Source: Rhodobacter sp. Har01 (lineage in GTDB: Bacteria; Pseudomonadota; Alphaproteobacteria; Rhodobacterales; Rhodobacteraceae). Taken from it: a stretch of DNA of 64,000 nucleotides. A program made the position numbers and the translations under genes. Shown here piece after piece: positions 44,495 to 53,832 of the stretch. Every line of letters starts with the position of its first letter. Position 1 is the stretch's first letter. The DNA lies in assembly GCF_020564565.1 (NCBI RefSeq), contig NZ_JAJCTD010000006.1, positions 124,001 through 188,000 on the forward strand, read 5' to 3'. The notes under the pieces were generated by a model that saw only the letters and a program-made list of their open reading frames with translations, did not search any database and was not told the DNA's origin.

Positions 44495-46099
44495 CTAGGC
44501 GCTGCCGCGGATCAGGGCGGCGGCGCGTTCGGCGATCATGATGGTGGGGCCGTTGGTGTTGCCGCCGATCAGGCCGGGCATCACCGAGGCGTCCACCACG
44601 CGCAGGCCTTGCAGGCCGCGCACCCGCAGGTCCGGGTCAGTGACTGCCATGGCGTCCTGGCCCATCCGACAGGTGCCGACGGGGTGGTAGATGGTGTCGG
44701 CGCGGGCGCGGATGTCGGCCTCGAGTGCCGCATCGCTGCCGTCATGCGGGTAAAGCCGGGCTCCGCGCCAGGGGGCCAGCGGCGGGGCGGCAAGGATTGT
44801 CTCCAGCCTGCGGGCGGCGGTCATCAGCAGGGGCAGGTCGCGCGGGTCAGACAGGAAGCCTGGGTCGATGCGGGGCGGGGCAAGGGGGTTGGCCGAGGTC
44901 AGGCCCACGGTTCCGCGGCTGTGCGGGCGCAGGGCGCAGATGTGGGCGGACCAGCCGTCGGCGGCGTGCAGGCGGCGCATGTGCTGGTCAACGATGCCGA
45001 TGACAAAGTGGATCTGCAGGTCGGGCTGGGGCTGGTCGGGCGTTGACCGCAGGAAGGCCGCGCCCTCGGCCATGGGTGAGGCGAAGAGTCCCTCGCCCGA
45101 GCGGCGCCAGCGCAGGCCGGCCTTGAACAGCCGCATCAGACCTCGCGGGTTCAGGCCCACCACATCGGGCCGGGGCGAGGTGTGGCTTATGGTATAGTCC
45201 AGATGGTCCTGCAGGTTCGCGCCGACGCCGGGCAGGATGTGGACCGGCGCGATGCCATGGGCGCGCAGTTCGTCCTCGGGTCCGATGCCGGACAGCAGCA
45301 GAAGCTGCGGCGAGCCGAAGGTGCCTTGCGAGACGATCACCTCGCGCCGCGCGGAAAGGACGGTTTCGCCGCCGGTGTTGCGGACCACCAGGCCGGTGGC
45401 ACGGCGACCGTCGAACAGCAGACGCATGGCGCGGGTCCAGGTCAGCACGGTCAGGTTGGGCCGGCCCATGACCGGGTGCAGGTAGCCGGCGGCGGCCGAG
45501 CAGCGCTGGCCCTTGCGCGGGCCGGTATGGAACTGGGTGACCTGGTAGAGGCCGGCACCTTCCTGCTCGGTGCCATTGAAATCGGGGTTTTCGGGCAGCT
45601 GGCATTCGCCGGCGGCGGCGATGAAGGCGCGGGTGATGGCGCGGGGATGGCGCTGGTCGCCCACCTGCAGCGGGCCATCTGCGCCGTGGAAGGGACCGGC
45701 GCCGCGCACGTTGCCTTCGGCGCGCAGGAACCACGGCAGGACGCTGGCCCAGTCCCAGCCGGTGGCGCCGGCCTCGGCCCAGGCGTCATAATCGGCGGGC
45801 GTGCCGCGGATGTAGAGCATGGCATTGATCGCCGAACTGCCGCCCAAGCCCCGGCCGCGCGGCTGGAACCCGCGCCGCCCGTTCAGGCCGGGCTGCGGCA
45901 CGGTGTGCAAGGCCCAGTTGTGCAGCGGCGGGCGGCCCGAGACCAGGGCCGCCACCATCGCCGGCGCGCGGACGAGGAAATCGCGCGCCTGCCCCCCGGC
46001 CTCGACCAGGCAGACGCGGACGCGCGGGTCTTCGGACAGGCGCGCGGCCAGCACGCAGCCTGCCGACCCGCCGCCGGCGATGACGTAATCGAACTCCAT
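44495..46099 (-). CDS. GMC-family FAD oxidoreductase (choline-dehydrogenase-like)
   Basis: A 534-residue flavoenzyme: [21 protein letters not shown] at the start, [18 protein letters not shown] (GMC signature 1), [16 protein letters not shown] (signature 2) and the C-terminal active-site region [10 protein letters not shown] followed by [19 protein letters not shown]. It oxidises an alcohol, perhaps choline or an aliphatic alcohol. ATG 46099 begins the Rossmann fold. Divergent from the AI-2E gene. Confidence 0.93.
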   Translation of the reverse strand: MEFDYVIAGGGSAGCVLAARLSEDPRVRVCLVEAGGQARDFLVRAPAMVAALVSGRPPLHNWALHTVPQPGLNGRRGFQPRGRGLGGSSAINAMLYIRGTPADYDAWAEAGATGWDWASVLPWFLRAEGNVRGAGPFHGADGPLQVGDQRHPRAITRAFIAAAGECQLPENPDFNGTEQEGAGLYQVTQFHTGPRKGQRCSAAAGYLHPVMGRPNLTVLTWTRAMRLLFDGRRATGLVVRNTGGETVLSARREVIVSQGTFGSPQLLLLSGIGPEDELRAHGIAPVHILPGVGANLQDHLDYTISHTSPRPDVVGLNPRGLMRLFKAGLRWRRSGEGLFASPMAEGAAFLRSTPDQPQPDLQIHFVIGIVDQHMRRLHAADGWSAHICALRPHSRGTVGLTSANPLAPPRIDPGFLSDPRDLPLLMTAARRLETILAAPPLAPWRGARLYPHDGSDAALEADIRARADTIYHPVGTCRMGQDAMAVTDPDLRVRGLQGLRVVDASVMPGLIGGNTNGPTIMIAERAAALIRGSA

Positions 46100-46159
46100 G
46101 ACCGGGCAGACTAGGGGAGGCCGGCCACGCACGGAAGCCTGACGCTTCGTCACTGCAGC

Positions 46160-46198
46160 CGCCAGAGCAGCCGGGGGAACTGAAAGGCCGCTCTGGCG
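46160..46198. repeat. Inverted repeat between GMC and AI-2E genes
   Basis: CGCCAGAGC and GCTCTGGCG (46160-46168, 46190-46198) plus an inner GCC/GGC pair. It lies in the 160-nt divergent gap and could be a regulator site or leader hairpin. Confidence 0.5.
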
Positions 46199-46259
46199 TT
46201 ATCGGGAAGCGACGCGTTCGGCGGGGGGCCGGCGGGGGACAGCGGGGACGGTTGCCAGA

Positions 46260-48179
46260 ATGCGTGAGACCGATTCAGCAGGCACGCTGGCGACCGACGC
46301 AGCGGGCAGACGCATCACCCTGCCGCGGATGGTCACCATCGTCGGCGTCGCCGCCGTCTTGGCCCTGGCGGCCGACGTGTTCCTGCCCCTTGCGGTGGCC
46401 ATGCTGATCACCTTTGCACTGTCGCCGCTGGTGTCAGTCCTGCGTCGCCGGGGGCTGTCGAAGACGCTGTCGGTGATCCTGTCGGTGACGCTGGCGTTTC
46501 TGCTGATCGGTGCCTTCTCGCTGGTCGTGGCCTTGCAGGTGGGGCAACTGGCGCAGAACCTGCCCGAGTTCCAGGCCAATATCCTGGCCAAGCTGAACAG
46601 CCTCAAGGAATCGGGGCAGGGCGGCGGGCTGATCGCCCGCGTGACCGACATGGTGGTGGCGATCAACGCCGAGATCGGCCGCGCCCTGCCCGCCGAGGCC
46701 GGAGCCGCGAGCGGGCCGATGCCGGTCGAGGTGGTCGAACGGTCGAACGCGCTGCAGATGTTGCAGAACATCGTCGGCCCGCTGCTGAGCCCGATCGCGA
46801 TGACCGGGCTTGTCGTCGTGGTGGTGATCTTCATGCTGCTGGAGCGCGACCAGCTGCGCGACCGGTTCATCCGGCTGGCAGGATCGCAGGACATTCACCG
46901 GATGACCGAGGTGCTGGAAGATGCGGGGTCGCGGGTCGCCAACTACCTGCTGATCCAGCTTCTGGTGAACCTGATCTACGCCGTTCCCATCGGCATCGGC
47001 CTGTGGCTGATCGGCGTGCCGAACGCGCTGCTCTGGGGCGTGCTGACGCTGGTGCTGCGGTTCGTGCCTTACGTCGGCTCGGTCCTGGCGGCGGCGTTTC
47101 CGCTGTTCCTGGCCTTTGCCGTGTCGCCCGACTGGTCCGCCGTGCTGTGGACGCTGGCGCTGTTCGGCACGGTCGAGACGGTCACCTCGAACCTGGTCGA
47201 GCCCTGGGTCTATGGCTCGCGCACCGGCCTGAGCCCGCTGGCGATCATTGTCGCGGCGATCTTCTGGACGTTCCTCTGGGGGCCGCTGGGGCTGGTGCTG
47301 TCGACGCCCTTGACGGTGTGCCTGGTGGTGCTGGGCCGCCACCTGCCGCAGTTCGAGATGTTCGACATCCTGTTCGGGGATGAGCCGGTGCTGCATCCGC
47401 ACATGCGGCTGTACCAGCGGCTGCTGGCGGGCGATGCGACCGAGGCAACCTTTGCCGCAGAAGAGGCGCTGGAGGACGAGGACCTGGCCGCCTGGTACCA
47501 GGCCACCGCGCTGCCCGCGCTGCTGAAGGCGCAGGATGACCGCGATCGCGGCGTGCTGACGCGCGAGCAGGAGCTGCGACTGGCCGCGACGGCGCAGGAG
47601 ATGGTGGCGAACCTGACCGCTTTGGCAGCCGAAGAGGCGCAGGCGGAGGCCGGCGAAGACGCCGACGCGCCGCCTTCGGGCAAGGGGTTGCGAGTGGCCT
47701 GTGTCGGCGGGCGGTGGGATGCCGATGCGGTTTCGGCCGCGATGCTGGCGCAGGTGACCGGCATCACCGGGGCCGAGGTGCGGTCGCATGGTGCCGACGT
47801 CCTGGCACCGGCGCGGCTGGTCGATCTGCACCCCGAAGCCCTGGATTGCCTGGTGCTGTGCTTTCTTGACCCCTCGCCCAGCCGGGCCTCGCTCTTGCAT
47901 GTGCAACGGATCAAGCGGCTGGCGCCGAAGATGCGCGTGGGCGTGGTGATCTGGCAGTTGCCGCCGGACCTGCGCAAGACACCCGACGCGGCCTTGATGC
48001 CACCCCCCGCCACCCGCGAGAAGCTGGCCGAGGTCGAGGAGATCGGCGCCGACTTCGTGTCGACCACGATGGAGGAAGCGGTGGCGGCGATCCTGAAGCG
48101 TGCCGAACCGCGCCGGATCGATGCGCCGCGCAAGCGGGCCGCCCTGAAGCCGCGCCGCCGCGCCGCCGACGCCGCGTGA
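46260..48179 (+). CDS. AI-2E/PerM-family transporter with a C-terminal cytoplasmic extension
   Basis: A 639-residue protein. Residues about 22-365 form a PerM/AI-2E-exporter domain with about eight membrane helices, including the family's RFVPYVGSVLAAAFP and LVEPWVYGSRTGLSPLAIIVAAIFW. The remaining roughly 270 residues are soluble: a helical part, then a Rossmann-like domain (GLRVACVGGRWDADAVSAAMLAQVTG, LDCLVLCFLDPS, MRVGVVIWQLPPD) and a basic tail. Most family members end soon after the last helix. Cargo unknown. It probably forms an operon with the two small genes downstream. Confidence 0.88.
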   Translation: MRETDSAGTLATDAAGRRITLPRMVTIVGVAAVLALAADVFLPLAVAMLITFALSPLVSVLRRRGLSKTLSVILSVTLAFLLIGAFSLVVALQVGQLAQNLPEFQANILAKLNSLKESGQGGGLIARVTDMVVAINAEIGRALPAEAGAASGPMPVEVVERSNALQMLQNIVGPLLSPIAMTGLVVVVVIFMLLERDQLRDRFIRLAGSQDIHRMTEVLEDAGSRVANYLLIQLLVNLIYAVPIGIGLWLIGVPNALLWGVLTLVLRFVPYVGSVLAAAFPLFLAFAVSPDWSAVLWTLALFGTVETVTSNLVEPWVYGSRTGLSPLAIIVAAIFWTFLWGPLGLVLSTPLTVCLVVLGRHLPQFEMFDILFGDEPVLHPHMRLYQRLLAGDATEATFAAEEALEDEDLAAWYQATALPALLKAQDDRDRGVLTREQELRLAATAQEMVANLTALAAEEAQAEAGEDADAPPSGKGLRVACVGGRWDADAVSAAMLAQVTGITGAEVRSHGADVLAPARLVDLHPEALDCLVLCFLDPSPSRASLLHVQRIKRLAPKMRVGVVIWQLPPDLRKTPDAALMPPPATREKLAEVEEIGADFVSTTMEEAVAAILKRAEPRRIDAPRKRAALKPRRRAADAA

Positions 48180-48208
48180 CCCAACCAACCCTGACGAAGG
48201 AGGACAAG

Positions 48209-48544
48209 ATGGCCCGCAAACCAAACCCCGAGGCGACCGCGACGACGGACCGGCTGGACGACATCCTTGGTGCGCTGGACCCGGCCACGGCCTCGGCGCT
48301 GAAGCTGGAACTGGCCCGGTTGCAGGCCGAGGTGGCCGATCTGGGCAAGGCGCTGTCTGGCGTCGGCCAGGCCAGCTCGGCAGCGCTGGGCGAGGGCGCC
48401 AAGGCCGCACTGGACGCCGGCCGCGCCCGGTTTGCCGGCACCCAGGCCGAGATCGAGGGCTTTGTCCGCGAAAAGCCGACCCGCGCGCTGGTCACCGCGG
48501 CCGGCATCGGCATGGTGCTGGGGCTGCTTCTGGCGCGGAGGTAG
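48209..48544 (+). CDS. DUF883 (ElaB/YqjD-like) membrane-anchored protein
   Basis: A 111-residue helical protein ending in one membrane helix: FVREKPTRALVTAAGIGMVLGLLLARR is the typical DUF883 end. E. coli YqjD and ElaB are ribosome-associated inner-membrane proteins expressed in stationary phase. ATG 48209 follows GAAGGAGG. The next gene is a YqjE-like protein, as in E. coli. Confidence 0.87.
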   Translation: MARKPNPEATATTDRLDDILGALDPATASALKLELARLQAEVADLGKALSGVGQASSAALGEGAKAALDAGRARFAGTQAEIEGFVREKPTRALVTAAGIGMVLGLLLARR

Positions 48545-48549
48545 CCGCG

Positions 48550-48954
48550 ATGTCGACGCGGCTGACGCTTCTGTCTCTGATCGCCGAAGCAGCAATGGTG
48601 GCCGGCCGGCAGCGGCTGGCGCGGAAACTGACGATGCTGGCGCTGGCGCTGGCCTGTGCGGTCTTTGCCCTGGCCGCAGCCCTGGTGGCGGGCGGTCTTT
48701 GGCTGGCCACGCAGGTCTCGCCGGTGCAGGCGGCCCTGATCCTGTCTGGCGGCCTGGCGGTGCTGGCCGTTCTTTTCGCGCTGCTGGCGCGCGGTCGCCG
48801 CGACGATGCAGGGATCGACCGGGTCGTGCAGGAAGTCAACCGTGTGGTCGGCGCGGTCGAGGCGGACATGCGCGAACGCCCGCTGGGCCTGCCGCTGGCG
48901 GGCGCCGGTCTGGCCGGCCTGCTGCTTGGCCTGCGGCTTTTCGGCCGCAGATAG
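48550..48954 (+). CDS. YqjE-like (DUF1469, 'phage holin family') membrane protein
   Basis: A 134-residue protein with two membrane helices (about 28-50 and 56-77) and a C-terminal GLPLAGAGLAGLLLGLRLF helix. Pfam DUF1469 is called 'phage holin family' but the usual chromosomal version, beside a YqjD gene, is a resident membrane protein. It lies 5 nt after the DUF883 gene. Confidence 0.83.
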   Translation: MSTRLTLLSLIAEAAMVAGRQRLARKLTMLALALACAVFALAAALVAGGLWLATQVSPVQAALILSGGLAVLAVLFALLARGRRDDAGIDRVVQEVNRVVGAVEADMRERPLGLPLAGAGLAGLLLGLRLFGRR

Positions 48955-48975
48955 GACTCGCCCTATGCGCGAGTC
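48955..48975 (+). terminator. Hairpin ending the yqjD/yqjE-like operon
   Basis: GACTCGC / GCGAGTC with a 7-nt loop starts right after the stop codon and is followed by an A/T-rich tail (AAACAATTT). Confidence 0.55.
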
Positions 48976-48982
48976 AAACAAT

Positions 48983-49013
48983 TTGACACAGTTTTGCCTC
49001 AATTGGCTTTAAG
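48983..49013 (+). promoter_or_regulatory. Sigma70-type promoter before the RTX-Hint gene
   Basis: A perfect TTGACA (48983-48988) and CTTTAA/TTTAAG (49007-49013) at a spacing of 18-19 nt, in a short AT-rich stretch. A GGCGGG/CCCGCC hairpin (about 49035-49053) lies in the leader. Confidence 0.55.
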
Positions 49014-49071
49014 CTTGGTCCAGCAGTAAAAGACGGCGGGCAATGTACCCGCCGCCACCGAGGCAGAAGCA

Positions 49072-51042
49072 GTGGCGATCATCACCGGAACGACGGGGAA
49101 CGATACCCTGTCCGGCACCAATTCCGCTGACCTGATCAGCGGGTTGGCCGGCAACGACAGCCTCTACGGAGGCGGCGGCAGCGATACTCTGGACGGCGGC
49201 CTGGGGGCCGACCGGCTGGATGGCGGCAGCAGCAGCGATACGGCCAGCTATGCCTTGTCCACGGCGGCGGTCCAGGTTGACCTGTCAACCGGTTCGGGCA
49301 CCGGCGGCGACGCTCAGGGCGATACGCTGGTTTCGATCGAGAACCTGGCCGGATCGGGGTTCGACGATATTCTGATCGGCAACGGCGGCAACAACCGGCT
49401 GACCGGCGGCGCCGGCAACGACGCGCTTTACGGTGGCGCGGGCACCGACGTTCTGGACGGCGGCGATGGCAACGACACCCTGGTCGGCGGCACCGGCAGC
49501 GACAACCTGATCGGCGGCGCGGGGACCGATACGGCGGATTATTCCGCGGCGACCCAGGGGGTGAGCGTCTCGCTGACCACCGGCCGCGGCACCGCGGGCG
49601 AGGCGAACGGCGACACGCTGAGCGGCGTCGAGAACCTGACCGGATCGGCCTTCGCCGACACTCTGGTCGGCGACGCCGGCGCCAATGTCCTGAACGGCGG
49701 TGCCGGGAACGATTCCCTCAGCGGCGAGTCGGGAGACGACACGCTGATCGGCGGCGCCGGGGCCGACACGCTGAGCGGCGGCGAAGACCTGGACATCGTC
49801 GACTATTCCGGGTCGAACGCGGCCGTCAACGTGAACCTTCAGTCGATGTCGGCCACCGGCGGGCATGCCACCGGCGACGTGCTTTCGGGCGTCGACGGGG
49901 TGGTCGGTTCGGCCTTCGACGACACTCTGGTGGGCTTTGACCAGTTCGGCACCTCGGGCGACGTCTTTACCAATGTGATCCGGGGCGGCGGCGGGAACGA
50001 TTCCATCGACGGCCGGGCAGGCAACGACAGCCTTTATGGTGACGATGGCAACGACACCATCCTGGGCGGTGCGGGCAATGACACGCTTTCCGGCGGCGAC
50101 GGCAACGACAGCCTGGTGGGCGGGGCCGGGGCCGACCTGGTTGATGGCGGCGATGGCAACGACACGCTGGTCGCGGGTGACGGCGACACGGTTCTGGGTG
50201 GCGATGGCGACGACCTGATCAGCGTCTCGGGTCTGGCCAGCATCTCGGGCGGGGCCGGGTCGGACACCATCCTCGGTTCGGTCGGGTCTTCGATCGACGG
50301 GTCGGAAGACGGCGACGAAATCGACGTGCTGGATCTGACCGGGATGGGTCCGCTGTCGATTTCCTATGAACCGGGGAACCCCGAGAACGGGGTGGTGACC
50401 TTCTACAACGGTCTGGGCCAGATCACCGGCACGATGAGTTTCAGCAACATCGAAACGGTGGTGCCCTGCTTTACCCCCGGCACGCGGATCGCCTGCGAGG
50501 GTGGTGAGCGGCTTGTCGAGTCGCTGCGGCCGGGCGACCGGGTGATGACGCGCGACAACGGGCTGCAGGTGCTGCGCTGGGCGGGCTGCAAGCGGCTGAC
50601 GCGCGACGAACTAGTCGCCGACCCGCGGTTGCAGCCGGTGCAGATCGGGGCGGGGGCCCTGGGTGATGGTCTGCCCCTGCGTGACATGCGGGTCAGCCGG
50701 CAGCACCGGATGCTGGTCACCGGGGCGCGGGCGGAACTGTTCTTCGGCAGCGACGAGGTGCTGGTGCGGGCCGAGCATCTGGTCGGGCAGCCGGGCATCG
50801 TGAACGTGGTCGAAACCGAGGTGACCTATGTCCATCTGCTGTTCGACCGGCACGAGGTGGTGCTGTCCGACGGCGCCTGGAGCGAGAGCTTTCAGCCCGG
50901 CGACCGGACGCTGGCGGGGATGGACGACGACGCGCGGGACGAGCTGTTCCGGCTGTTCCCGGACATCGCCGCCGGGGCCGACTACCCGTCCGCCCGCCTG
51001 ACGCTGAAACGCTTCGAGGCGCAGGTGTTGCTGGCGGCCTAG
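49072..51042 (+). CDS. RTX calcium-binding protein with C-terminal Hint domain
   Basis: A 656-residue protein starting with GTG 49072 and no signal peptide. Residues about 8-420 hold many GGxGxDxLx nonapeptides (such as GGAGNDSLYGG-type units) that bind calcium in parallel beta-rolls, arranged in blocks separated by DYSAATQGVSVSLTTGRGTAGEA-type linkers. A Hint domain starts near residue 464: CFTPGTRIACEGG with its cysteine, then GDRVMTRDNG and VSRQHRMLV. Such proteins leave by type I secretion; the Hint domain may allow self-processing. It converges on pheT, the two stops sharing CTAG. Confidence 0.88.
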   Translation: MAIITGTTGNDTLSGTNSADLISGLAGNDSLYGGGGSDTLDGGLGADRLDGGSSSDTASYALSTAAVQVDLSTGSGTGGDAQGDTLVSIENLAGSGFDDILIGNGGNNRLTGGAGNDALYGGAGTDVLDGGDGNDTLVGGTGSDNLIGGAGTDTADYSAATQGVSVSLTTGRGTAGEANGDTLSGVENLTGSAFADTLVGDAGANVLNGGAGNDSLSGESGDDTLIGGAGADTLSGGEDLDIVDYSGSNAAVNVNLQSMSATGGHATGDVLSGVDGVVGSAFDDTLVGFDQFGTSGDVFTNVIRGGGGNDSIDGRAGNDSLYGDDGNDTILGGAGNDTLSGGDGNDSLVGGAGADLVDGGDGNDTLVAGDGDTVLGGDGDDLISVSGLASISGGAGSDTILGSVGSSIDGSEDGDEIDVLDLTGMGPLSISYEPGNPENGVVTFYNGLGQITGTMSFSNIETVVPCFTPGTRIACEGGERLVESLRPGDRVMTRDNGLQVLRWAGCKRLTRDELVADPRLQPVQIGAGALGDGLPLRDMRVSRQHRMLVTGARAELFFGSDEVLVRAEHLVGQPGIVNVVETEVTYVHLLFDRHEVVLSDGAWSESFQPGDRTLAGMDDDARDELFRLFPDIAAGADYPSARLTLKRFEAQVLLAA

Positions 51043-53459
51043 CTGCGCAGCGTTCCGCCGGTGGCCTTGGTCACCTTGTCGACGATCCTGGCGCTGACGG
51101 CTTCGATCTCGGCCTCGGTCAGGGTCGCGGTCGTGGGTTGCAGCCGCACCGTCAGGGCGATGGACTTCTTGCCCGGGCCCATCTGTGCCTCGGCCTTGTC
51201 GCCGGCGAACTGGTCGAACACGCGGACGCTTTCGATCAGGGCCTTGTCGGCGCCCTGCGCGGCGTTGACCGCGGTCAGCGCCTCGACCCGCGCATCCACC
51301 ACGAAGGCGAAATCGCGGTCCACCGCCTGCAGGTCGCTGATCGCCAGCGCCGGGCGGGTGGGGGTCTTGGTCTTGGGCGCGGGCACGTTGGCCACCAGCA
51401 CGGTGAAGGCGACCGCCGGTCCCTTGACGTCCATTTCGCGCAGGGTCCGGGGGTGGACCTCGCCGAAGGTCGCCATGGTGGTCGGCCCAAGCCCGATCAC
51501 GCCCGACCGGCCGGGGTGCCACCAGGCGGCGACCTTGCGGCTGATCTGGGCCTTGGCGGGGGCGCCAAGGGCGGCCAGCACCGCCTCGGCATCGGCCTTG
51601 GCGTCGTAGACGTCGATGGGGCGGCGGCTGCCGTGCGGGTCACGCGCGGCGGCGGCGCCGACCAGCAGGCCGGTGGCTTGCAGGTGCTGCTCGCCCGGCT
51701 CGCCGCCGTGGAAGGCGGGGCCCACCTCGAACAGCGCCAGGTCCATGAAGCCACGGGCCTGGTTGCGCGCCGCGGCGGCCAGAAGGCCGGGGAGAAGGTC
51801 GGGGCGCAGGTGGGTCATTTCCGAGGAGATCGGGTTTTCCACCCGAACCGCCTCGGTGCCGCCCCCGAACAGGGCGGCGGATTTCGCGTCGATGAAGCTG
51901 TAGGTGACGCATTCGTTGTAGCCCAGCGCGGCCAGGGTGCGGCGGGCGGCCTTTTCGCGCTGTTGCAGCGGCGTCAGGATCGGCTTCGGCACGCCCGGCT
52001 GGCGGCGGCGCAGCGGAGCGCCTTGCAGCTTGGTCAGGCTGGCGATGCGGGCGACTTCCTCGATCAGGTCGGCCTCGCCAAGGATGTCGGGGCGCCAGCT
52101 GGGGGGCGTGGCGTCGTTGCCGTGCAGGGTGAAGCCGAGGGCCTCGAGCGTGCGGCGCTGCTCGGCCTCGGGGATCTCCATGCCGACAAGGGAAACCACG
52201 CGGGCCGGGTCCAAGCGGTAGCTGCGCGGGTATTCCAACGGGGCGCCGTCCTGCGCGATGCGGCTGGCCTGCCCGCCGCAGAGGTCAAGGACCATCCGGG
52301 TGGCCAGATCCAGCCCCGGCAGGGTGAAGGCCGGGTCCACCCCGCGTTCGAAGCGGTAGCGGGCGTCCGAGTTGATCTTCAGCGCGCGCCCGGTGGCGGC
52401 GATGGTGATCGGGTCCCACCAGGCGCTTTCGAGAAAGACGTTGGTGGTGGCCTCGGTGCAGCCGGAGTGTTCGCCGCCCATGATACCAGCCAGGGATTCC
52501 ACCCCGGCCGCGTCGGAAATCGCCATCTGGCCGGGCGACAGGGTGTAGGTCTTGCCGTCCAGCGCCAGGAAGTCCTCGCCGCCCTGGGCCGGGTGAATGC
52601 GCAGGGTGCCGCCCTGCACCTTGTCGGCGTCGAAGACGTGCAGCGGGCGGTTCAGGGCGTAGGTGAAGAAGTTGGTGATGTCGACCAATGCCGAAATCGG
52701 CCGCAGCCCGATGGCGCGCAGCCGCTTTTGCAGCCATTCGGGCGAGGGGCCGTTGCTGACTCCGCGGATCAGCCGGCCGACGAAATGCGGGCAGCCCTTT
52801 GCCTTGAGCGCGGGGTCGATCTGCACCGTGATGGGGCTGTCGAAGCTGCCGGCGATGGCGGGAACGTCAAGCGGCTTCAGCTTGCCCAACCCGCGGGCGG
52901 CCAGATCGCGGGCGATGCCGCGGATGCCCAGGGCGTCGGGCCGGTTCGGCGTCACCTTGATGTCGAACACTGGGTCGTTCAGGCCTCGGTAGTCGATGAA
53001 CCGGGCGCCCAGCGGCGCGTCCTCGGGCAGTTCTATGATGCCGTCATGCGCGTCCGACAGCATCAGTTCCCGCTCGGAACAGAGCATGCCGTTGGAGTCG
53101 ACGCCGCGAATATTGCCGGACTTGAGGTCCACGCCCGTGCCGGGGACATGGGTGCCGGTGGGCGCAAAGACCCCCACCAGCCCGGTGCGCGCGTTCGGCG
53201 CGCCGCAGACGACCTGCACTTCGACCATCTCGCTGCCCGGCCCGCCCGGATAGGTGGCCACCCGGCACACCCGCAGCCGGTCGGCGTTGGGGTGCTGCAC
53301 GGCCTCGGTCACCCGGCAGATGCGGAACGGCGCCAATTGCTCGGCGGGGTCTTCGACGCCCTCGACTTCCAGCCCAAGGTCGGTCAGCGCCTCGGCGATC
53401 TCGGCCACCGAGGCGGTGGTCTCAAGGTGATCGGCAAGCCAGGAGAGGGTGAATTTCAT
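51039..53459 (-). CDS. pheT: Phenylalanine-tRNA ligase beta subunit PheT
   Basis: An 806-residue PheT of normal length: N-terminal KFTLSWLADHLETTASVAEI, tRNA-binding OB domain (VCGAPNARTGLVGVFAPTG), B3/B4 editing domain, B5 domain (LEALGFTLHGND) and C-terminal ferredoxin-fold anticodon domain (DFAFVVDARV). It pairs with PheS, which is not in the window; the upstream side carries a small plus-strand gene instead, so pheS must lie elsewhere. Confidence 0.96.
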   Translation of the reverse strand: MKFTLSWLADHLETTASVAEIAEALTDLGLEVEGVEDPAEQLAPFRICRVTEAVQHPNADRLRVCRVATYPGGPGSEMVEVQVVCGAPNARTGLVGVFAPTGTHVPGTGVDLKSGNIRGVDSNGMLCSERELMLSDAHDGIIELPEDAPLGARFIDYRGLNDPVFDIKVTPNRPDALGIRGIARDLAARGLGKLKPLDVPAIAGSFDSPITVQIDPALKAKGCPHFVGRLIRGVSNGPSPEWLQKRLRAIGLRPISALVDITNFFTYALNRPLHVFDADKVQGGTLRIHPAQGGEDFLALDGKTYTLSPGQMAISDAAGVESLAGIMGGEHSGCTEATTNVFLESAWWDPITIAATGRALKINSDARYRFERGVDPAFTLPGLDLATRMVLDLCGGQASRIAQDGAPLEYPRSYRLDPARVVSLVGMEIPEAEQRRTLEALGFTLHGNDATPPSWRPDILGEADLIEEVARIASLTKLQGAPLRRRQPGVPKPILTPLQQREKAARRTLAALGYNECVTYSFIDAKSAALFGGGTEAVRVENPISSEMTHLRPDLLPGLLAAAARNQARGFMDLALFEVGPAFHGGEPGEQHLQATGLLVGAAAARDPHGSRRPIDVYDAKADAEAVLAALGAPAKAQISRKVAAWWHPGRSGVIGLGPTTMATFGEVHPRTLREMDVKGPAVAFTVLVANVPAPKTKTPTRPALAISDLQAVDRDFAFVVDARVEALTAVNAAQGADKALIESVRVFDQFAGDKAEAQMGPGKKSIALTVRLQPTTATLTEAEIEAVSARIVDKVTKATGGTLRS

Positions 53460-53580
53460 CGCGTGCGGTCCTTGGACGGGTCGGCGGAGGGATTAGCGCA
53501 AAGGCCGCGAAAGGGGAAGGGCAGGGCGCATCGGCGGATTCCTGCGAATGCGAGGCATTTCCGGGAGGAACGGGGAAGAA

Positions 53581-53733
53581 ATGCGCGAAAGGACGCGCTA
53601 TATTCTACTTATGGACGATTGGCTTCAAGTTCCCGAACGCAGAAAGGGCATCCCGGTCTGGAGGCTTTGCCTTCTGATGGCGGTGTCCTTCATGATCATC
53701 TGGATTGGTGCGCCGCTGGTGTTCGGCAACTGA
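53581..53733 (+). CDS. Small single-helix membrane protein
   Basis: A 50-residue protein: basic N-terminus, DDWLQVPERRKGIPVW, then one membrane helix (about 28-48). GGGAGGAACGGGGAAGAA directly before ATG 53581 is a good ribosome site; a later start at 53611 is possible. Not a family I recognise. It lies between the divergent pheT and ilvD. Confidence 0.55.
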   Translation: MRERTRYILLMDDWLQVPERRKGIPVWRLCLLMAVSFMIIWIGAPLVFGN

Positions 53734-53832
53734 TCGGCCGCCGCCGCGCGGCTTTCGGGTCACGCGCCGCTTGCCCCTGTCGCGCTGTGCCGGTATCCCC
53801 TTGCGCAAGAAATTCCCTGCGGGAGGATGCCG

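Noticed and set aside
48550..48954. 'Phage holin' gene as a sign of a prophage
   Set aside because: It is the chromosomal YqjE-like type beside a YqjD-like gene; there are no other phage genes, integrase or attachment sites.
49100..50300. Regular repeats as a CRISPR array or satellite
   Set aside because: The repeats are in-frame RTX nonapeptide codons of varying sequence, not identical repeats with unique spacers.
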